This document shows, piece after piece, positions 26,415 to 34,872 of a stretch of 64,000 nt of DNA (within the stretch, counting starts at the first letter, position 1; each line of letters begins with the position of its first letter). The stretch spans positions 6,634,001 through 6,698,000 of the forward strand of contig AP026073.1 in NCBI GenBank assembly GCA_024349765.1. The letters run 5' to 3'. The stretch is from Streptomyces nigrescens. GTDB lineage: Bacteria > Actinomycetota > Actinomycetes > Streptomycetales > Streptomycetaceae. The position numbers were made by a program, and so were the translations under genes. The notes under the pieces are model-generated. The model did not search any database and was not told the origin of the DNA. It saw nothing but the letters and a program-made list of their open reading frames with translations.

Positions 26415-27884
26415 TCAGCGTGCGCGGGCCACCGTCCGTGGGGTACCGGGGACGCCGGAGACGCCGGGCACGTCCGGCTCGCCGGCGAAGTCGGGGTGGC
26501 CGGGGAGGTGGTTGCGGCCGGGCGCGGTGCGCGGGACGTCGGTCGCGTACGGGTTCCCCGGGACGGGGCGGCCCGACCCGTAGGGGTTCCCCGGAACTCC
26601 GGGCCCGGGGACGCCGTTCGGGAGGTCCGGCCCGCGGACATCCACCTCCCCCGGTACGCCCCGGCCGGCGGGCGCGCCACCGTATCCGTCCGGCACCCCC
26701 GGCCCGCCGGGCACGCCCGACGGCGCCACCGGTGCCAGCCCCCGCTCGGCCCAGGGCGCGGACGGCGGCGGGCCGGACTGCGGTGCCGGGGCGGGAGACG
26801 GGGCGGGCGAAGGGGTGGCGGAAGGGTCGGGAGCCGGGGACGGGGCCGGGGCCGCGGGCGACTCGCCGGCCGGACCAGGGGCCGGGAGCGCCTGCGGGTC
26901 CGGGCTCCGGGGCGGGAGCCGGTCCGCCGCCGGGCGCGGGGCGTTCGCCGCCTCCGCTCCCGGCCCGGCTATGGCCGCGGGGCCGCGCCCGGCCGAGCCA
27001 CCGCCGCGCGCCGCCCGGTCCCTGGCCAGCGGTGCCGTGCAGAACGCGCACCGGTCGCCGAGCACTTCCAGCCCGCACCAGCCGCACTCCTCGCGCCGTA
27101 CCGACGCGACCAGTTGGCGGAGGATCGCCGGGTCCGGGATGCCCGCGGCGAATTCGATCAGCTTCTGGGTGCCCCACCACCGCGCGGACTCGGCGGGCAG
27201 CCGCACCTCGTAGGCCCCCTGCACCTGCCAGGCCGGGGCGAGGGCGCCGGTGACCCAGTCCGTGGTGAGCTGGCCGCGGGCGACCGCGAGTTCGGTGGCG
27301 AATCCGGGCGGCCGCAGCCCGGCCTCGGTGGCGTGCCGGTCCAGGTGCACCAACTGCGGTTCGGGGTGGGCCAGGACGGCGAAGTGGGCGCCGGGCAGCC
27401 AGGACTTCACATGGGCGCGCAGATCGACCTCGATGCGGTCCAGCCCGGTGACGCTGCCCAGCAGGGCGCCGGCATGGATGTAATGGGTCAGCAGCCGGGC
27501 CGCGCTGGCCAGTACGCCGGGGCTGAAGTCGCACAGGGACAACTGCCGCAACTGACGCGCCAGCAGGGCGACGCCGAGCGGCGGCAGGGAGACCGGGACG
27601 ATGGCGATCCGGTCGCTCTCCAGGACGGCGCGGAGGGTGTGCAGCCGCCGGATGTGCTCGGGCGGGCAGGCGGAGGAGTACAGCGCGACGAGGTGGCCGT
27701 GGTGTTCCAGCACCGCGCTGGTCTCCGTCAGCGCGTCGTCCAGGGGCGCCAGATGCGGTGCGGGCAGGACGACGGCGGCGGGTGTCCGCCCGTCGACGGC
27801 GGCACCTCCCTGCGCGAACGGAGTCGAGAGCAGGGGGGAAGGCAGCGTGAGGTCAGGGCTGGTGACTGCAATCGCGGTCGGCAC
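26415..27884 (-). CDS. Unknown Tad-cluster protein with Cys-rich motif and long Pro/Gly tail
   Basis: This 489-residue protein starts at a GTG preceded by GGGGGAG. Residues about 40-280 look like a soluble alpha/beta domain (AAVVLPAPHLAPLDDALTET; HFAVLAHPEPQLVHLDRH) that I do not recognise. A four-Cys cluster, CGWCGLEVLGDRCAFC, looks like a small zinc ribbon. The remaining 170 residues are Pro/Ala/Gly-rich low complexity, including repeated GVPG units. Its position at the head of the Tad operon suggests a regulatory or assembly role. Residues 16-28 are encoded by a dispersed repeat. Function is unknown. Confidence 0.8.
   Translation of the reverse strand: MPTAIAVTSPDLTLPSPLLSTPFAQGGAAVDGRTPAAVVLPAPHLAPLDDALTETSAVLEHHGHLVALYSSACPPEHIRRLHTLRAVLESDRIAIVPVSLPPLGVALLARQLRQLSLCDFSPGVLASAARLLTHYIHAGALLGSVTGLDRIEVDLRAHVKSWLPGAHFAVLAHPEPQLVHLDRHATEAGLRPPGFATELAVARGQLTTDWVTGALAPAWQVQGAYEVRLPAESARWWGTQKLIEFAAGIPDPAILRQLVASVRREECGWCGLEVLGDRCAFCTAPLARDRAARGGGSAGRGPAAIAGPGAEAANAPRPAADRLPPRSPDPQALPAPGPAGESPAAPAPSPAPDPSATPSPAPSPAPAPQSGPPPSAPWAERGLAPVAPSGVPGGPGVPDGYGGAPAGRGVPGEVDVRGPDLPNGVPGPGVPGNPYGSGRPVPGNPYATDVPRTAPGRNHLPGHPDFAGEPDVPGVSGVPGTPRTVARAR
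27801..27839. repeat. 39-bp dispersed repeat, copy A, in frame within a gene
   Basis: The element reads CTCCCTGCGCGAACGGAGTC in its core and matches copy B (35383-35421) at 35 of 39 positions. It encodes residues 16-28 of the surrounding protein, with the pattern S-P-x-L-S-x-P-x-A-Q-G-G. It resembles a family of short palindromic repeats that I recall as dispersed through Streptomyces genomes. Confidence 0.8.
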
Positions 27885-28156
27885 GTCGCTCCCCCACTCC
27901 CTCCGGCCGCCGGGGGTCCCGGGACCGCGGATCGGCACAGCTCTGCGCCATCGGCGCCATACGCTCAGCACTTTATCCACAGAGATACGTCCCGGAGAAC
28001 ACGTTCTGGGCTACTCGTCATGACCATCGCGGCGGCCGAAGTGACCGCCGCCGCCATGAGCCGCGCGATGACCTCCGCGATGACCTTCGACCGGAGGGAA
28101 TCCGTGCATACCGCCCCGAACGGCGAGAACGGCAACTCCCGCTTGTGGCAAGGACC

Positions 28157-28189
28157 TTGACAGGAGCATTGGTCTGGACCACGTTGTAC
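28157..28189 (+). promoter_or_regulatory. Chitinase promoter with DasR-type operator (dre)
   Basis: TTGACA (28157-28162) is a consensus -35 box. ATTGGTCTGGACCACG (28168-28183) fits the dre pattern in which TGGTCTAGACCA is the core, bound by the GlcNAc-responsive repressor DasR. The operator lies between -35 and the presumed -10 region (28180-28189), an arrangement expected for repression. The chitinase start is 87 bases beyond the operator. Confidence 0.82.
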
Positions 28190-28270
28190 GGCACGCACGC
28201 ACAGGGGCCCCTGAACGCGCATCCGCACCACCCCTCTCACCGTCCCCCCACTCCCCACACGGAGGCAGTC

Positions 28271-29371
28271 GTGGTTCGCGCACGATCAGATGCGGTTCGC
28301 GCAGGTTCAGGTTCGTTGGGCGCACGGTCGGTCACGGGCGTACACAAGGTCAGGGTGAGACTGCTCGCCGGGCTGGCCGCCGCGGTGCTGACCTCGGCCG
28401 GTCTCGTCGCCGCCGGCACCGCCCAGGCCTCGCCGGAACACCCGGCCGCGGCCGCCGCCCGGGCCACCGGCTCCGCGGCGCACCCCGCCGCCGTCCCCGC
28501 GCACGCCCTCACCGGCTACTGGCAGAACTTCAACAACGGTGCCACGGTGCAGAAACTCAAGGACGTCGACGACGCCTACGACATCATCGCGGTGGCGTTC
28601 GCCGACGCCACCGACCGGCCCGGGGCGGTCACCTTCCACCTCGACCCGGCCGTCGGCTACGGCTCCGTCGACGACTTCACGGCGGACATCAAGGCCGAGC
28701 AGGCGGCCGGCAAGTCCGTGATCCTCTCGGTCGGCGGCGAGAAGGGGGCGATCTCGGTCAACGACGACGCCTCCGCGAAGAACTTCGCCGACTCGGTCGA
28801 CAAGCTCATGGACGCCTACGGCTTCGACGGCGTCGACATCGACCTGGAGAACGGCCTCAACGCGACGTACATGACCCAGGCCCTGAAGGCGGTGCACGCC
28901 GCGCACGGCGACGTCGTGGTGACCATGGCCCCGCAGACCATCGACATGCAGTCGCCGCAGAACGAGTACTTCAAGACGGCGCTCGGCATCAAGGACTTCC
29001 TGACCGCCGTCAACATGCAGTACTACAACAGCGGTTCCATGAACGGCTGTGACGGCAAGGTCTACGCCCAGGGCTCGGTGGACTTCTTGACCTCGCTCGC
29101 CTGCATCCAGCTCGAAAACGGCCTGGACCCGTCGCAGGTCGGCATCGGCGTCCCGGCGTCCGACCGCGCGGCCACCAGCGGCCACGTCGCCCCGTCCGTC
29201 GTCAACGACGCGCTCGACTGCCTGACCAAGGGCACGGGCTGCGGCGCGTTCACGCCGCCGAAGAAGTACCCGGGGCTGCGCGGCGCGATGACCTGGTCCA
29301 CCAACTGGGACGCCGCCAACGGCAACGAGTTCGCCCACCAGGTGGGCACCCACGTCCACGGCCTCCCGTAG
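28271..29371 (+). CDS. Secreted GH18 chitinase
   Basis: This 366-residue family 18 glycoside hydrolase cleaves beta-1,4 links in chitin. The active-site motif FDGVDIDLE (185-193) supplies the catalytic acid Glu193. Substrate-binding motifs SVGGEKG, TMAPQ and AVNMQYYN are present. The secretion signal spans about residues 27-53. No carbohydrate-binding module is attached, so this is a single-domain enzyme. The GTG at 28271 is supported by GGAGG five to six bases upstream, although it leaves an unusually long N-region; a GTG near 28354 is the alternative. The dre site indicates induction by chitin breakdown products. Confidence 0.93.
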   Translation: MVRARSDAVRAGSGSLGARSVTGVHKVRVRLLAGLAAAVLTSAGLVAAGTAQASPEHPAAAAARATGSAAHPAAVPAHALTGYWQNFNNGATVQKLKDVDDAYDIIAVAFADATDRPGAVTFHLDPAVGYGSVDDFTADIKAEQAAGKSVILSVGGEKGAISVNDDASAKNFADSVDKLMDAYGFDGVDIDLENGLNATYMTQALKAVHAAHGDVVVTMAPQTIDMQSPQNEYFKTALGIKDFLTAVNMQYYNSGSMNGCDGKVYAQGSVDFLTSLACIQLENGLDPSQVGIGVPASDRAATSGHVAPSVVNDALDCLTKGTGCGAFTPPKKYPGLRGAMTWSTNWDAANGNEFAHQVGTHVHGLP

Positions 29372-29409
29372 GGGATCCCTGCGGACGCCCCCAGCCGCCG
29401 CCCCCCACT

Positions 29410-29444
29410 GCCAGGTCCCGCGCACACGGTGCACGGGACCTGGC
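29410..29444. terminator. Bidirectional terminator
   Basis: GCCAGGTCCCG and its exact complement enclose a loop that can itself pair. It lies between the convergent chitinase and protease genes. Confidence 0.88.
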
Positions 29445-29467
29445 GCCGTTCCGTCAGCTGTGGCAGG

Positions 29468-30343
29468 TCACCTCCGCACGCCCGCCGGCTTCGGCAGCGC
29501 ACAGCCCGCCGCGCTCAGGTCCAGCTTGTTCCCGGCGCCGAAGCACTTCGGGATCCCGTAGGTCTCCTCGGCGTAGTTGGTGCCCTGGTGCACCGTGACG
29601 TTGCCGTTCTCGTCGACCTCGCACGGGTTGTTGACGGTGCACTTCTCGCCGTCCTCGTTGCCCGTGTTGTTGATCGCCGCGACCTTGCCCGTCGTGGTGT
29701 CGACCACCGGCGAACCGGACGTGCCGCCTATGGTCTTGCACTCCGGGGTGTAGCGGACCGAGTCCTTCCAGGTCCAGTCGCCCTCCTTGAGGGTGGGCAC
29801 GAACCCGTCGATGCTGCAGGTGTAGATCTTCTTCCAGTAGCCGGAGACCACACTGATCCCCGCGCCCTTGGCCGGGTGCTCGGTGGCCAGTTCCAGCGGC
29901 TTGATCCCGTACTTCTGCTCGATCTGGGCGTACGTGGAGCCGGTCTGGTAGATCGTGACGTCGGTGTCGGTCATCGTCGCGTAGGCGACCTTGGTGGCCC
30001 TGATCGTGCCCACGCCGCGCGCCGACTTGTCGAGCAGGGTGAAGCTGCGGCGGGACGGCTGGTCGACGATCACCTCACCGGCGCCGGGCATACCGCTTTC
30101 CAGACAGTGGCCGTTGGACATCACCAGCGCCGGGTCGTTCGGCTGCGAGGTGGGCATCCGCACCACCGAGCCGGAGCAGTTGCTCAGCGCCACGGTGCCG
30201 GCGAAGTCCACCGCCTTGGTCTTGTGCTGCGCGTGGTGGGACGCCGCCGCACCGGGCGCCGCCTGCGCCGTCGTGACGGTGCCCACCAGGGCTGCGGCTC
30301 CCAGCACGGCCGTGGCCAGGGTGCCGACGAGAGGTCTGTTCAT
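29468..30343 (-). CDS. Secreted trypsin-like (S1 fold) serine protease
   Basis: This 291-residue exported protease has a signal peptide over residues 1-29 (TTAQA). The catalytic triad can be read as His79 (MSNGHCLE), Asp126 or Asp128 (DTDVTIY) and Ser211 (GGTSGSPVVD). Several Cys pairs suggest disulfides. The spacing is that of the chymotrypsin fold. It is transcribed alone, divergent from an M14 carboxypeptidase, so the two may act together on extracellular protein. Confidence 0.92.
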   Translation of the reverse strand: MNRPLVGTLATAVLGAAALVGTVTTAQAAPGAAASHHAQHKTKAVDFAGTVALSNCSGSVVRMPTSQPNDPALVMSNGHCLESGMPGAGEVIVDQPSRRSFTLLDKSARGVGTIRATKVAYATMTDTDVTIYQTGSTYAQIEQKYGIKPLELATEHPAKGAGISVVSGYWKKIYTCSIDGFVPTLKEGDWTWKDSVRYTPECKTIGGTSGSPVVDTTTGKVAAINNTGNEDGEKCTVNNPCEVDENGNVTVHQGTNYAEETYGIPKCFGAGNKLDLSAAGCALPKPAGVRR

Positions 30344-30587
30344 GTGGGGGTCCTCTCAGCTTCTGTACCGAGAGTCCGCACGAACCCTCGGTTTTGTCGT
30401 GCGCATTGTCAGCGCCACACCCCACCGGGGCAACCAATCCACCGAAATCGATGGGAAGTTGACGGGCACCGCGGCCGCCCCGGACTCTCCCCGCCCCGCC
30501 ACATCTGGCCATCCCGCACCTTGACCCGCCCATGCCAACCCCAAACACTGGCGGCGTCGCTTCGACTCACACCCCACAGGAGACCGC

Positions 30588-31952
30588 ATGCGACCACGGA
30601 TACGCGGCGGACGGTCGACCGTCCTTGCCGCGCTGCTCTCCCTCGCGCTCGCCGCCCCGATCACCGCCGCACAGGCCCTGGGCTCTCCGGCCGGAGCCGC
30701 CGTCGGTGCCGCCACGGCGGACGGCGGGGACCGGGCCCAGGACCTGCAGCCCCATCAGTACGAGGTCACCGGGCCGGCCACGCCGGCGGCCCGTACCGCG
30801 CTCGCGGCGACCGGCGTCAGCATCGACGAGGTGCACGCCCGGGCCGTCGTCATCACGGCCGACCGGACCCAGGCCGCCGCCGTACGTCACCTCGGGTACG
30901 GCATCCGGCAGTTGCCCGACAGCCCGGGGGCCGCGCCGGCCGCTCCCGGTACCCGCGTCAAGGACTTCCCGCCCGGCTACACCGGCTACCACACCTACGC
31001 CGAGGCCACGAAGGAGATCGACACCCTCGTCGCCAAGTACCCGGCGATCCTGTCCAAGCAGGTCATCGGCAGGTCCCACGAGGGCCGCGACATCCTCGCC
31101 CTCAAGCTCAGCAAGAACGTCACCAAGGACGAGAACGAGCCCGAGGTGCTCTTCACGGCCCATCAGCACGCCCGGGAACACCTCACCGTGGAGATGGCCC
31201 TCTACCTCCTCAATGAGCTGACCTCGAAGTACGGTGCGGACCCGCGCGTGACGAAGATCCTCGATTCGCGGGAGATCTGGATCGTGCCGGACCTCAACCC
31301 GGACGGCGGGGAGTACGACATCGCCTCCGGGTCGTTCCGCAGCTGGCGGAAGAACCGGCAGCCCAACGCCGGGAGCAGCGAGGTCGGCACGGACCTGAAC
31401 CGCAACTGGGACTTCAAGTGGGGCTGCTGCAACGGCTCCTCCGACGACCCGGGCGACGAGACCTACCGCGGCGCCTCCCCCGCCTCCGCGCCCGAGGTGC
31501 AGGTCGTCTCGAAGTTCGTGCGCAGCCGCGTCGTCGGCGGTGTGCAGCAGATCAAGGCCGCCATCGACTTCCACACGTACAGCGAACTCGTCCTGTGGCC
31601 CTTCGGGTTCACCAACGACCCCACCGGCCCCGGCATGACCCAGGACGAACACGACACCTTCGCCACCCTCGGCAAGAAGATGGCCGCCACCAACGGCTAC
31701 ACCCCGGAGCAGTCCAGCGAGCTCTACATCACCGACGGCGCCATCGACGACTGGCTGTGGGGGGACCAGAAGGTCTTCGCCTACACCTTCGAGATGTTCC
31801 CGTCGTCCGGACACGGCGGCTTCTACCCGAAGGACTCGGTGATCGCGAAGGAGACCGCACGCAACCGCGAGGCGGTGCTCCAGCTGCTGGAGACCGCGGA
31901 CTGCGTGTACCGCGTGATCGGCAAGGAAGGGCAGTACTGCAAGGGCAGTTGA
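30588..31952 (+). CDS. Secreted M14 zinc carboxypeptidase
   Basis: This 454-residue secreted metalloprotease has a signal peptide (about 1-30) and a propeptide-like region (to about 125). The M14 domain has the zinc motif His194-x-x-Glu197 in AHQHAREH. The substrate-binding motif [12 protein letters not shown], the third zinc His in AIDFHTYSE and the catalytic Glu in YTFEMFP are all present. It resembles the Streptomyces carboxypeptidase T/SG group, removing C-terminal residues from peptides. AGGAG precedes the ATG. A strong terminator follows. Confidence 0.95.
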   Translation: MRPRIRGGRSTVLAALLSLALAAPITAAQALGSPAGAAVGAATADGGDRAQDLQPHQYEVTGPATPAARTALAATGVSIDEVHARAVVITADRTQAAAVRHLGYGIRQLPDSPGAAPAAPGTRVKDFPPGYTGYHTYAEATKEIDTLVAKYPAILSKQVIGRSHEGRDILALKLSKNVTKDENEPEVLFTAHQHAREHLTVEMALYLLNELTSKYGADPRVTKILDSREIWIVPDLNPDGGEYDIASGSFRSWRKNRQPNAGSSEVGTDLNRNWDFKWGCCNGSSDDPGDETYRGASPASAPEVQVVSKFVRSRVVGGVQQIKAAIDFHTYSELVLWPFGFTNDPTGPGMTQDEHDTFATLGKKMAATNGYTPEQSSELYITDGAIDDWLWGDQKVFAYTFEMFPSSGHGGFYPKDSVIAKETARNREAVLQLLETADCVYRVIGKEGQYCKGS

Positions 31953-31981
31953 GCCGCGGGTGGGTTGCGGACCCGCACGGA

Positions 31982-32025
31982 GGCACGGGCCGCCGCGTCG
32001 CTGCGGGGAGGCGGCGGCCCGTGCC
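31982..32025. terminator. Bidirectional terminator with 15-bp stem
   Basis: GGCACGGGCCGCCGC pairs perfectly with its complement across a 14-base loop. It lies between the convergent carboxypeptidase and permease genes and closes the GntP operon. Confidence 0.9.
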
Positions 32026-32027
32026 CG

Positions 32028-33512
32028 TCACACCAGCAGGCTCACCAGCGCCGCCACCGCGAACCCCGCGACCGAGAGGACCGATTCCAGCACCGTCCAG
32101 GTCTTCAGCGTGTCGCGTTCGGTGATGCCGAAGTACTTGCTGACCATCCAGAACCCGCCGTCGTTCACGTGCGAGGCGAAGATCGAGCCCGCCGAGATCG
32201 CCATGATGACGAGTGCGACGAAGGGCTGCGAGTGGTGGCCCGCCTCGATCAGCGGCCAGACGATGCCGGCCGTGGTGACGATCGCGACGGTCGCCGAGCC
32301 CTGGGCCACGCGCAGGACGAGGGAGATCAGGTAGGCGAGGACGATCACCGGCAGGCCGATGCCCTTGAAGGTGTCGGAGAGCGCCTGGGCGACGCCGCTG
32401 CCCTTGAGGACCGCGCCGAAGATCCCGCCGGCGCCGACGACCAGCAGGATGTTGCCGACCGGCTTCAGGGCGGCGGTGGACACCGTCTCCAGGGACTTGC
32501 GGGACCAGCCGCGGCGGATGCCGAGCAGGTAGTACGCGAGCAGCAGCGCGAGGGTCAGGGCGACGAAGGGGTGGCCGAAGAACTCGACGACCGAGCGGGC
32601 GGTGGAGGGCGCGAGGGCGATCGAGGAGAAGGTGGCGAGCAGGATCAGGACGAGCGGGGTGCCGATGATGGCGAAGACGGTGCCGAGCGGGACCGGCTTC
32701 TCCGCCGGCGTGACGCCGGCCCGGTGCTGTTCCTCCGCCAGCGCGGCCTTCGCCTCCGCCGCGGCCTCCACCATGTCCTGCGGCACGGGCACGAAGATCC
32801 GCTTGCCGATCCAGGCGGCCCAGCCCCAGGCGGCGAGGACGGCGGGGAGGCCGCAGACGATGCCCATGAGGATGACCCAGCCGAGGTCGACGTGGAGCAG
32901 GCCCGCCGCCGCCACCGGACCCGGGTGCGGGGGCAGGAAGGCGTGGGTCATGGACAGGCCGGCGAGCAGCGGCATGCAGTACAGGACGATCGACTTGCCA
33001 CCCCTCTTGGCGGCCGCGTAGACGATCGGTGCGAGGACGAAGATGCCGACGTCGAAGAAGACCGGTATGCCGAAGATCAGGCCGGTCAGTCCCATGGCGA
33101 GCGGCGCGCGCCGCTCGCCGAAGAGGTGGAGCAGGCGGGAGGCCAGCACCTCGGCGCCGCCGGAGACTTCGAGCACCGCCCCGAGCATGGTGCCGAGGCC
33201 GATGATGATCGCGACGTGGCCGAGGGTGCCGCCCATGCCGGACTCGATGAGCGAGACGGCGTCGGACTTCTGGACGGTGCCGAAGAGTTCGGTGACGGAG
33301 AGGCCGGCGCCGAGTCCGACGGCTGTCGAGACCGCCAGGAGGGCCACGAACGGCTGGAGCCTGATCTTGATGATCAGGAAGAGCAGCAGCACGATGCCGA
33401 GCGCGGCGACGGTCAGCAGTCCGGCGGTGCCGCCGATGAGGGGGAGGATGCCGCCGGTGTGGGGTGGTGTTCCGGCAGGGGTGGCGGCCGCGAGCGGGGC
33501 GAACGGGGACAT
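32028..33512 (-). CDS. GntP-family sugar-acid/H+ symporter
   Basis: This 494-residue permease has about twelve or more spans. Family motifs include FGIPVFFDVGIFVLAP, then HAFLPPHPGPVAAAGLL, and SHVNDGGFWMVSKYF, all classic for gluconate permeases (GntP/GntT) and their relatives that carry D-serine (DsdX) or other sugar acids. It is the last gene of the kinase-IclR-RidA-permease run. With a deacylase, deaminase and sugar-acid kinase alongside, the best fit is uptake of N-acetyl-D-glucosaminate or a related acid. Plain gluconate or D-serine remain possible. GAGGTCAACG precedes the ATG. Confidence 0.93.
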   Translation of the reverse strand: MSPFAPLAAATPAGTPPHTGGILPLIGGTAGLLTVAALGIVLLLFLIIKIRLQPFVALLAVSTAVGLGAGLSVTELFGTVQKSDAVSLIESGMGGTLGHVAIIIGLGTMLGAVLEVSGGAEVLASRLLHLFGERRAPLAMGLTGLIFGIPVFFDVGIFVLAPIVYAAAKRGGKSIVLYCMPLLAGLSMTHAFLPPHPGPVAAAGLLHVDLGWVILMGIVCGLPAVLAAWGWAAWIGKRIFVPVPQDMVEAAAEAKAALAEEQHRAGVTPAEKPVPLGTVFAIIGTPLVLILLATFSSIALAPSTARSVVEFFGHPFVALTLALLLAYYLLGIRRGWSRKSLETVSTAALKPVGNILLVVGAGGIFGAVLKGSGVAQALSDTFKGIGLPVIVLAYLISLVLRVAQGSATVAIVTTAGIVWPLIEAGHHSQPFVALVIMAISAGSIFASHVNDGGFWMVSKYFGITERDTLKTWTVLESVLSVAGFAVAALVSLLV

Positions 33513-33562
33513 CGTTGACCTCGTAAGTGCATGAGACTTTCAGGGCAGGAGGGATCGCGGCA

Positions 33563-33585
33563 CGGCACACCGCGCTGGTGTGCCG
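33563..33585. other. Intercistronic hairpin between RidA and GntP genes
   Basis: CGGCACACC-GCGCT-GGTGTGCCG is a perfect 9-bp stem in the 115-base gap of a same-strand gene run. There is no following T tract. It may attenuate or stabilise mRNA ends rather than terminate. Confidence 0.5.
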
Positions 33586-33627
33586 CCCCGTGACGACGTA
33601 CGGCTTGCTGGTGGTGCGGGGGAGGGC

Positions 33628-34038
33628 TCAGCCCAGGACGGCGAGCGCGTCGATCTCGATGAGCAGGCCCTTGGGCAGACCGACGTAGACGGTCGTGCGG
33701 GCGGCCGGGGCCTCCTTGAGGCCCTGCTCCTCGAAGTACTGGTTGTAGATCTCGTTCATCTCGGCGAAGTGGTCGGTGTCCGTGAGGTAGACGCGCATCA
33801 TCATCACGTCGTCCCAGGTCGCGCCGCCCTCTTCGAGGATCGCCCGGACGTTGGCGAAGGTCTGCAGGGTCTGCTCGCGCAGGGTCGGGCCGGCCGGGGT
33901 GGGGGCCTGGCCGTCGACCGCGGGGAGGAAGCCGACCTGGCCCGCGACCTGGAGGATGTTGCCCTTCTTCACGCCGTGGGAGAACTTCGCGGGCGGGGTG
34001 GTGTGGGTGGCCGGGGTGAGGGCGGTCTTCTCGCTCAT
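33628..34038 (-). CDS. ridA: RidA family enamine/imine deaminase
   Basis: This 136-residue YjgF/YER057c/UK114 protein hydrolyses reactive enamine/imine intermediates released by PLP dehydratases. The RidA core ILQVAGQVGF, then LREQTLQTFANVRAILEEGG, and VYVGLPKGLLIEIDALAVLG are present. Position 106-108 reads APAARTTVYV, keeping the Arg that binds the substrate carboxylate. AAGGAAG is seven bases from the ATG at 34038; an upstream ATG at 34044 overlaps the IclR stop but is too close to that site. Its co-location with a PLP deaminase is a strong functional hint. Confidence 0.93.
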   Translation of the reverse strand: MSEKTALTPATHTTPPAKFSHGVKKGNILQVAGQVGFLPAVDGQAPTPAGPTLREQTLQTFANVRAILEEGGATWDDVMMMRVYLTDTDHFAEMNEIYNQYFEEQGLKEAPAARTTVYVGLPKGLLIEIDALAVLG

Positions 34039-34040
34039 GC

Positions 34041-34799
34041 TCATGCTTCCTTGGTCGGTGTACTGCCGGAGTACTCCCGGCTGATGGCGTCGGCGGTACG
34101 GCGCACCAGCGGGAGCAGGGTGAGGAGTTCCTCGGCGGAGACGACGACGTTCGGTGCGGAGACCGACATGGCGGCGACGACGCGGCCGTCCGCGCCGCGG
34201 ACGGGAGCGGCGACGCAGTTGATGGACTCCTCGTGGCCACCGAGGTCGGTGGCCCAGCCCTGTTCGCGGACCTTGGCCAGTTCGGCGAGGAAGGCCGTGG
34301 CGTCGGGGGTCGAACGGGCCGTGTAGCGGGGGTAGTCGAGCGTCGCGGCGAGGGTGCGGCGCTCGGCTTCCGGGAGGTCGGCGAGGAGCAGTTTGGCGAC
34401 CGCGGCGACGGTGATCGCGACGGGCTTGCCGATCCGGGAGTACATCCGGACCGGGTAGCGGCTCTCGACCTTGTCGATGTAGAGGACCTCGTTCTCCTCG
34501 TGGACCGCGAGGTGGACCGTGTGTCCGCACTTCTCGTTGAGTTCGACGAGGTGCGGGTGGGCGATCTCGCGTACGTCGAGGTTCTCGACGGCCTCCTGGG
34601 CGAGCGCGAAGAGGCGGGCGCCGAGGCGGTAGCGCTGGTCGGCCTGCCGGTAGACCAGGCCGTGTTCGTGGAGGGTGCGCAGCAGCCGCAGGGCGGTGGA
34701 CTTGTGCACGCCGAGCCGGTCGGCGACCTGGCCGAGGTCGGCGGGTCCCTCGGCGAGCAGCGGCAGGATGCTGAGCGCGCGGTCGACGGTCTGGCTCAT
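34041..34799 (-). CDS. IclR family transcriptional regulator
   Basis: This 252-residue regulator has an N-terminal winged helix (ADLGQVADRLGVHKSTALRL) and a C-terminal IclR effector domain containing HPHLVELNEKCGHTVHLAVH, then INCVAAPVRGADGRVVAAMS. KdgR, the classical sensor of 2-keto-3-deoxygluconate, is also of this family. It lies between the sugar-acid kinase and RidA genes, so it is probably the local regulator. The palindrome at 36192-36208 is its likely operator. Whether it activates or represses cannot be read. Confidence 0.93.
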   Translation of the reverse strand: MSQTVDRALSILPLLAEGPADLGQVADRLGVHKSTALRLLRTLHEHGLVYRQADQRYRLGARLFALAQEAVENLDVREIAHPHLVELNEKCGHTVHLAVHEENEVLYIDKVESRYPVRMYSRIGKPVAITVAAVAKLLLADLPEAERRTLAATLDYPRYTARSTPDATAFLAELAKVREQGWATDLGGHEESINCVAAPVRGADGRVVAAMSVSAPNVVVSAEELLTLLPLVRRTADAISREYSGSTPTKEA

Positions 34800-34807
34800 G
34801 CTCGTGC

Positions 34808-34871
34808 CTCGCTTCGCTCGGCCCTGCCTTCGCCAGGGACGCGCCTCTCGACGGCTCTCTCACTTCGCTCG
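34808..34871. repeat. Repeat-bearing spacer between kinase and IclR genes
   Basis: CTCGCTTCGCTCG (34808-34820) and CTCACTTCGCTCG (34859-34871) are near-identical 13-mers 51 bases apart. They flank a small CCCTG/CAGGG hairpin. The structure looks like a short dispersed intergenic element rather than a regulator site. Confidence 0.45.
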
Positions 34872-34872
34872 T

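Noticed and set aside
27973-27981. TTATCCACA, a perfect DnaA box, upstream of the unknown Tad-cluster gene
   Set aside because: Isolated single copy with no box cluster or AT-rich stretch; not an origin.
31965-33518. 517-codon forward frame opposite the GntP permease
   Set aside because: Extremely Asp/Gly/Arg-rich shadow; the reverse frame has conserved permease motifs.
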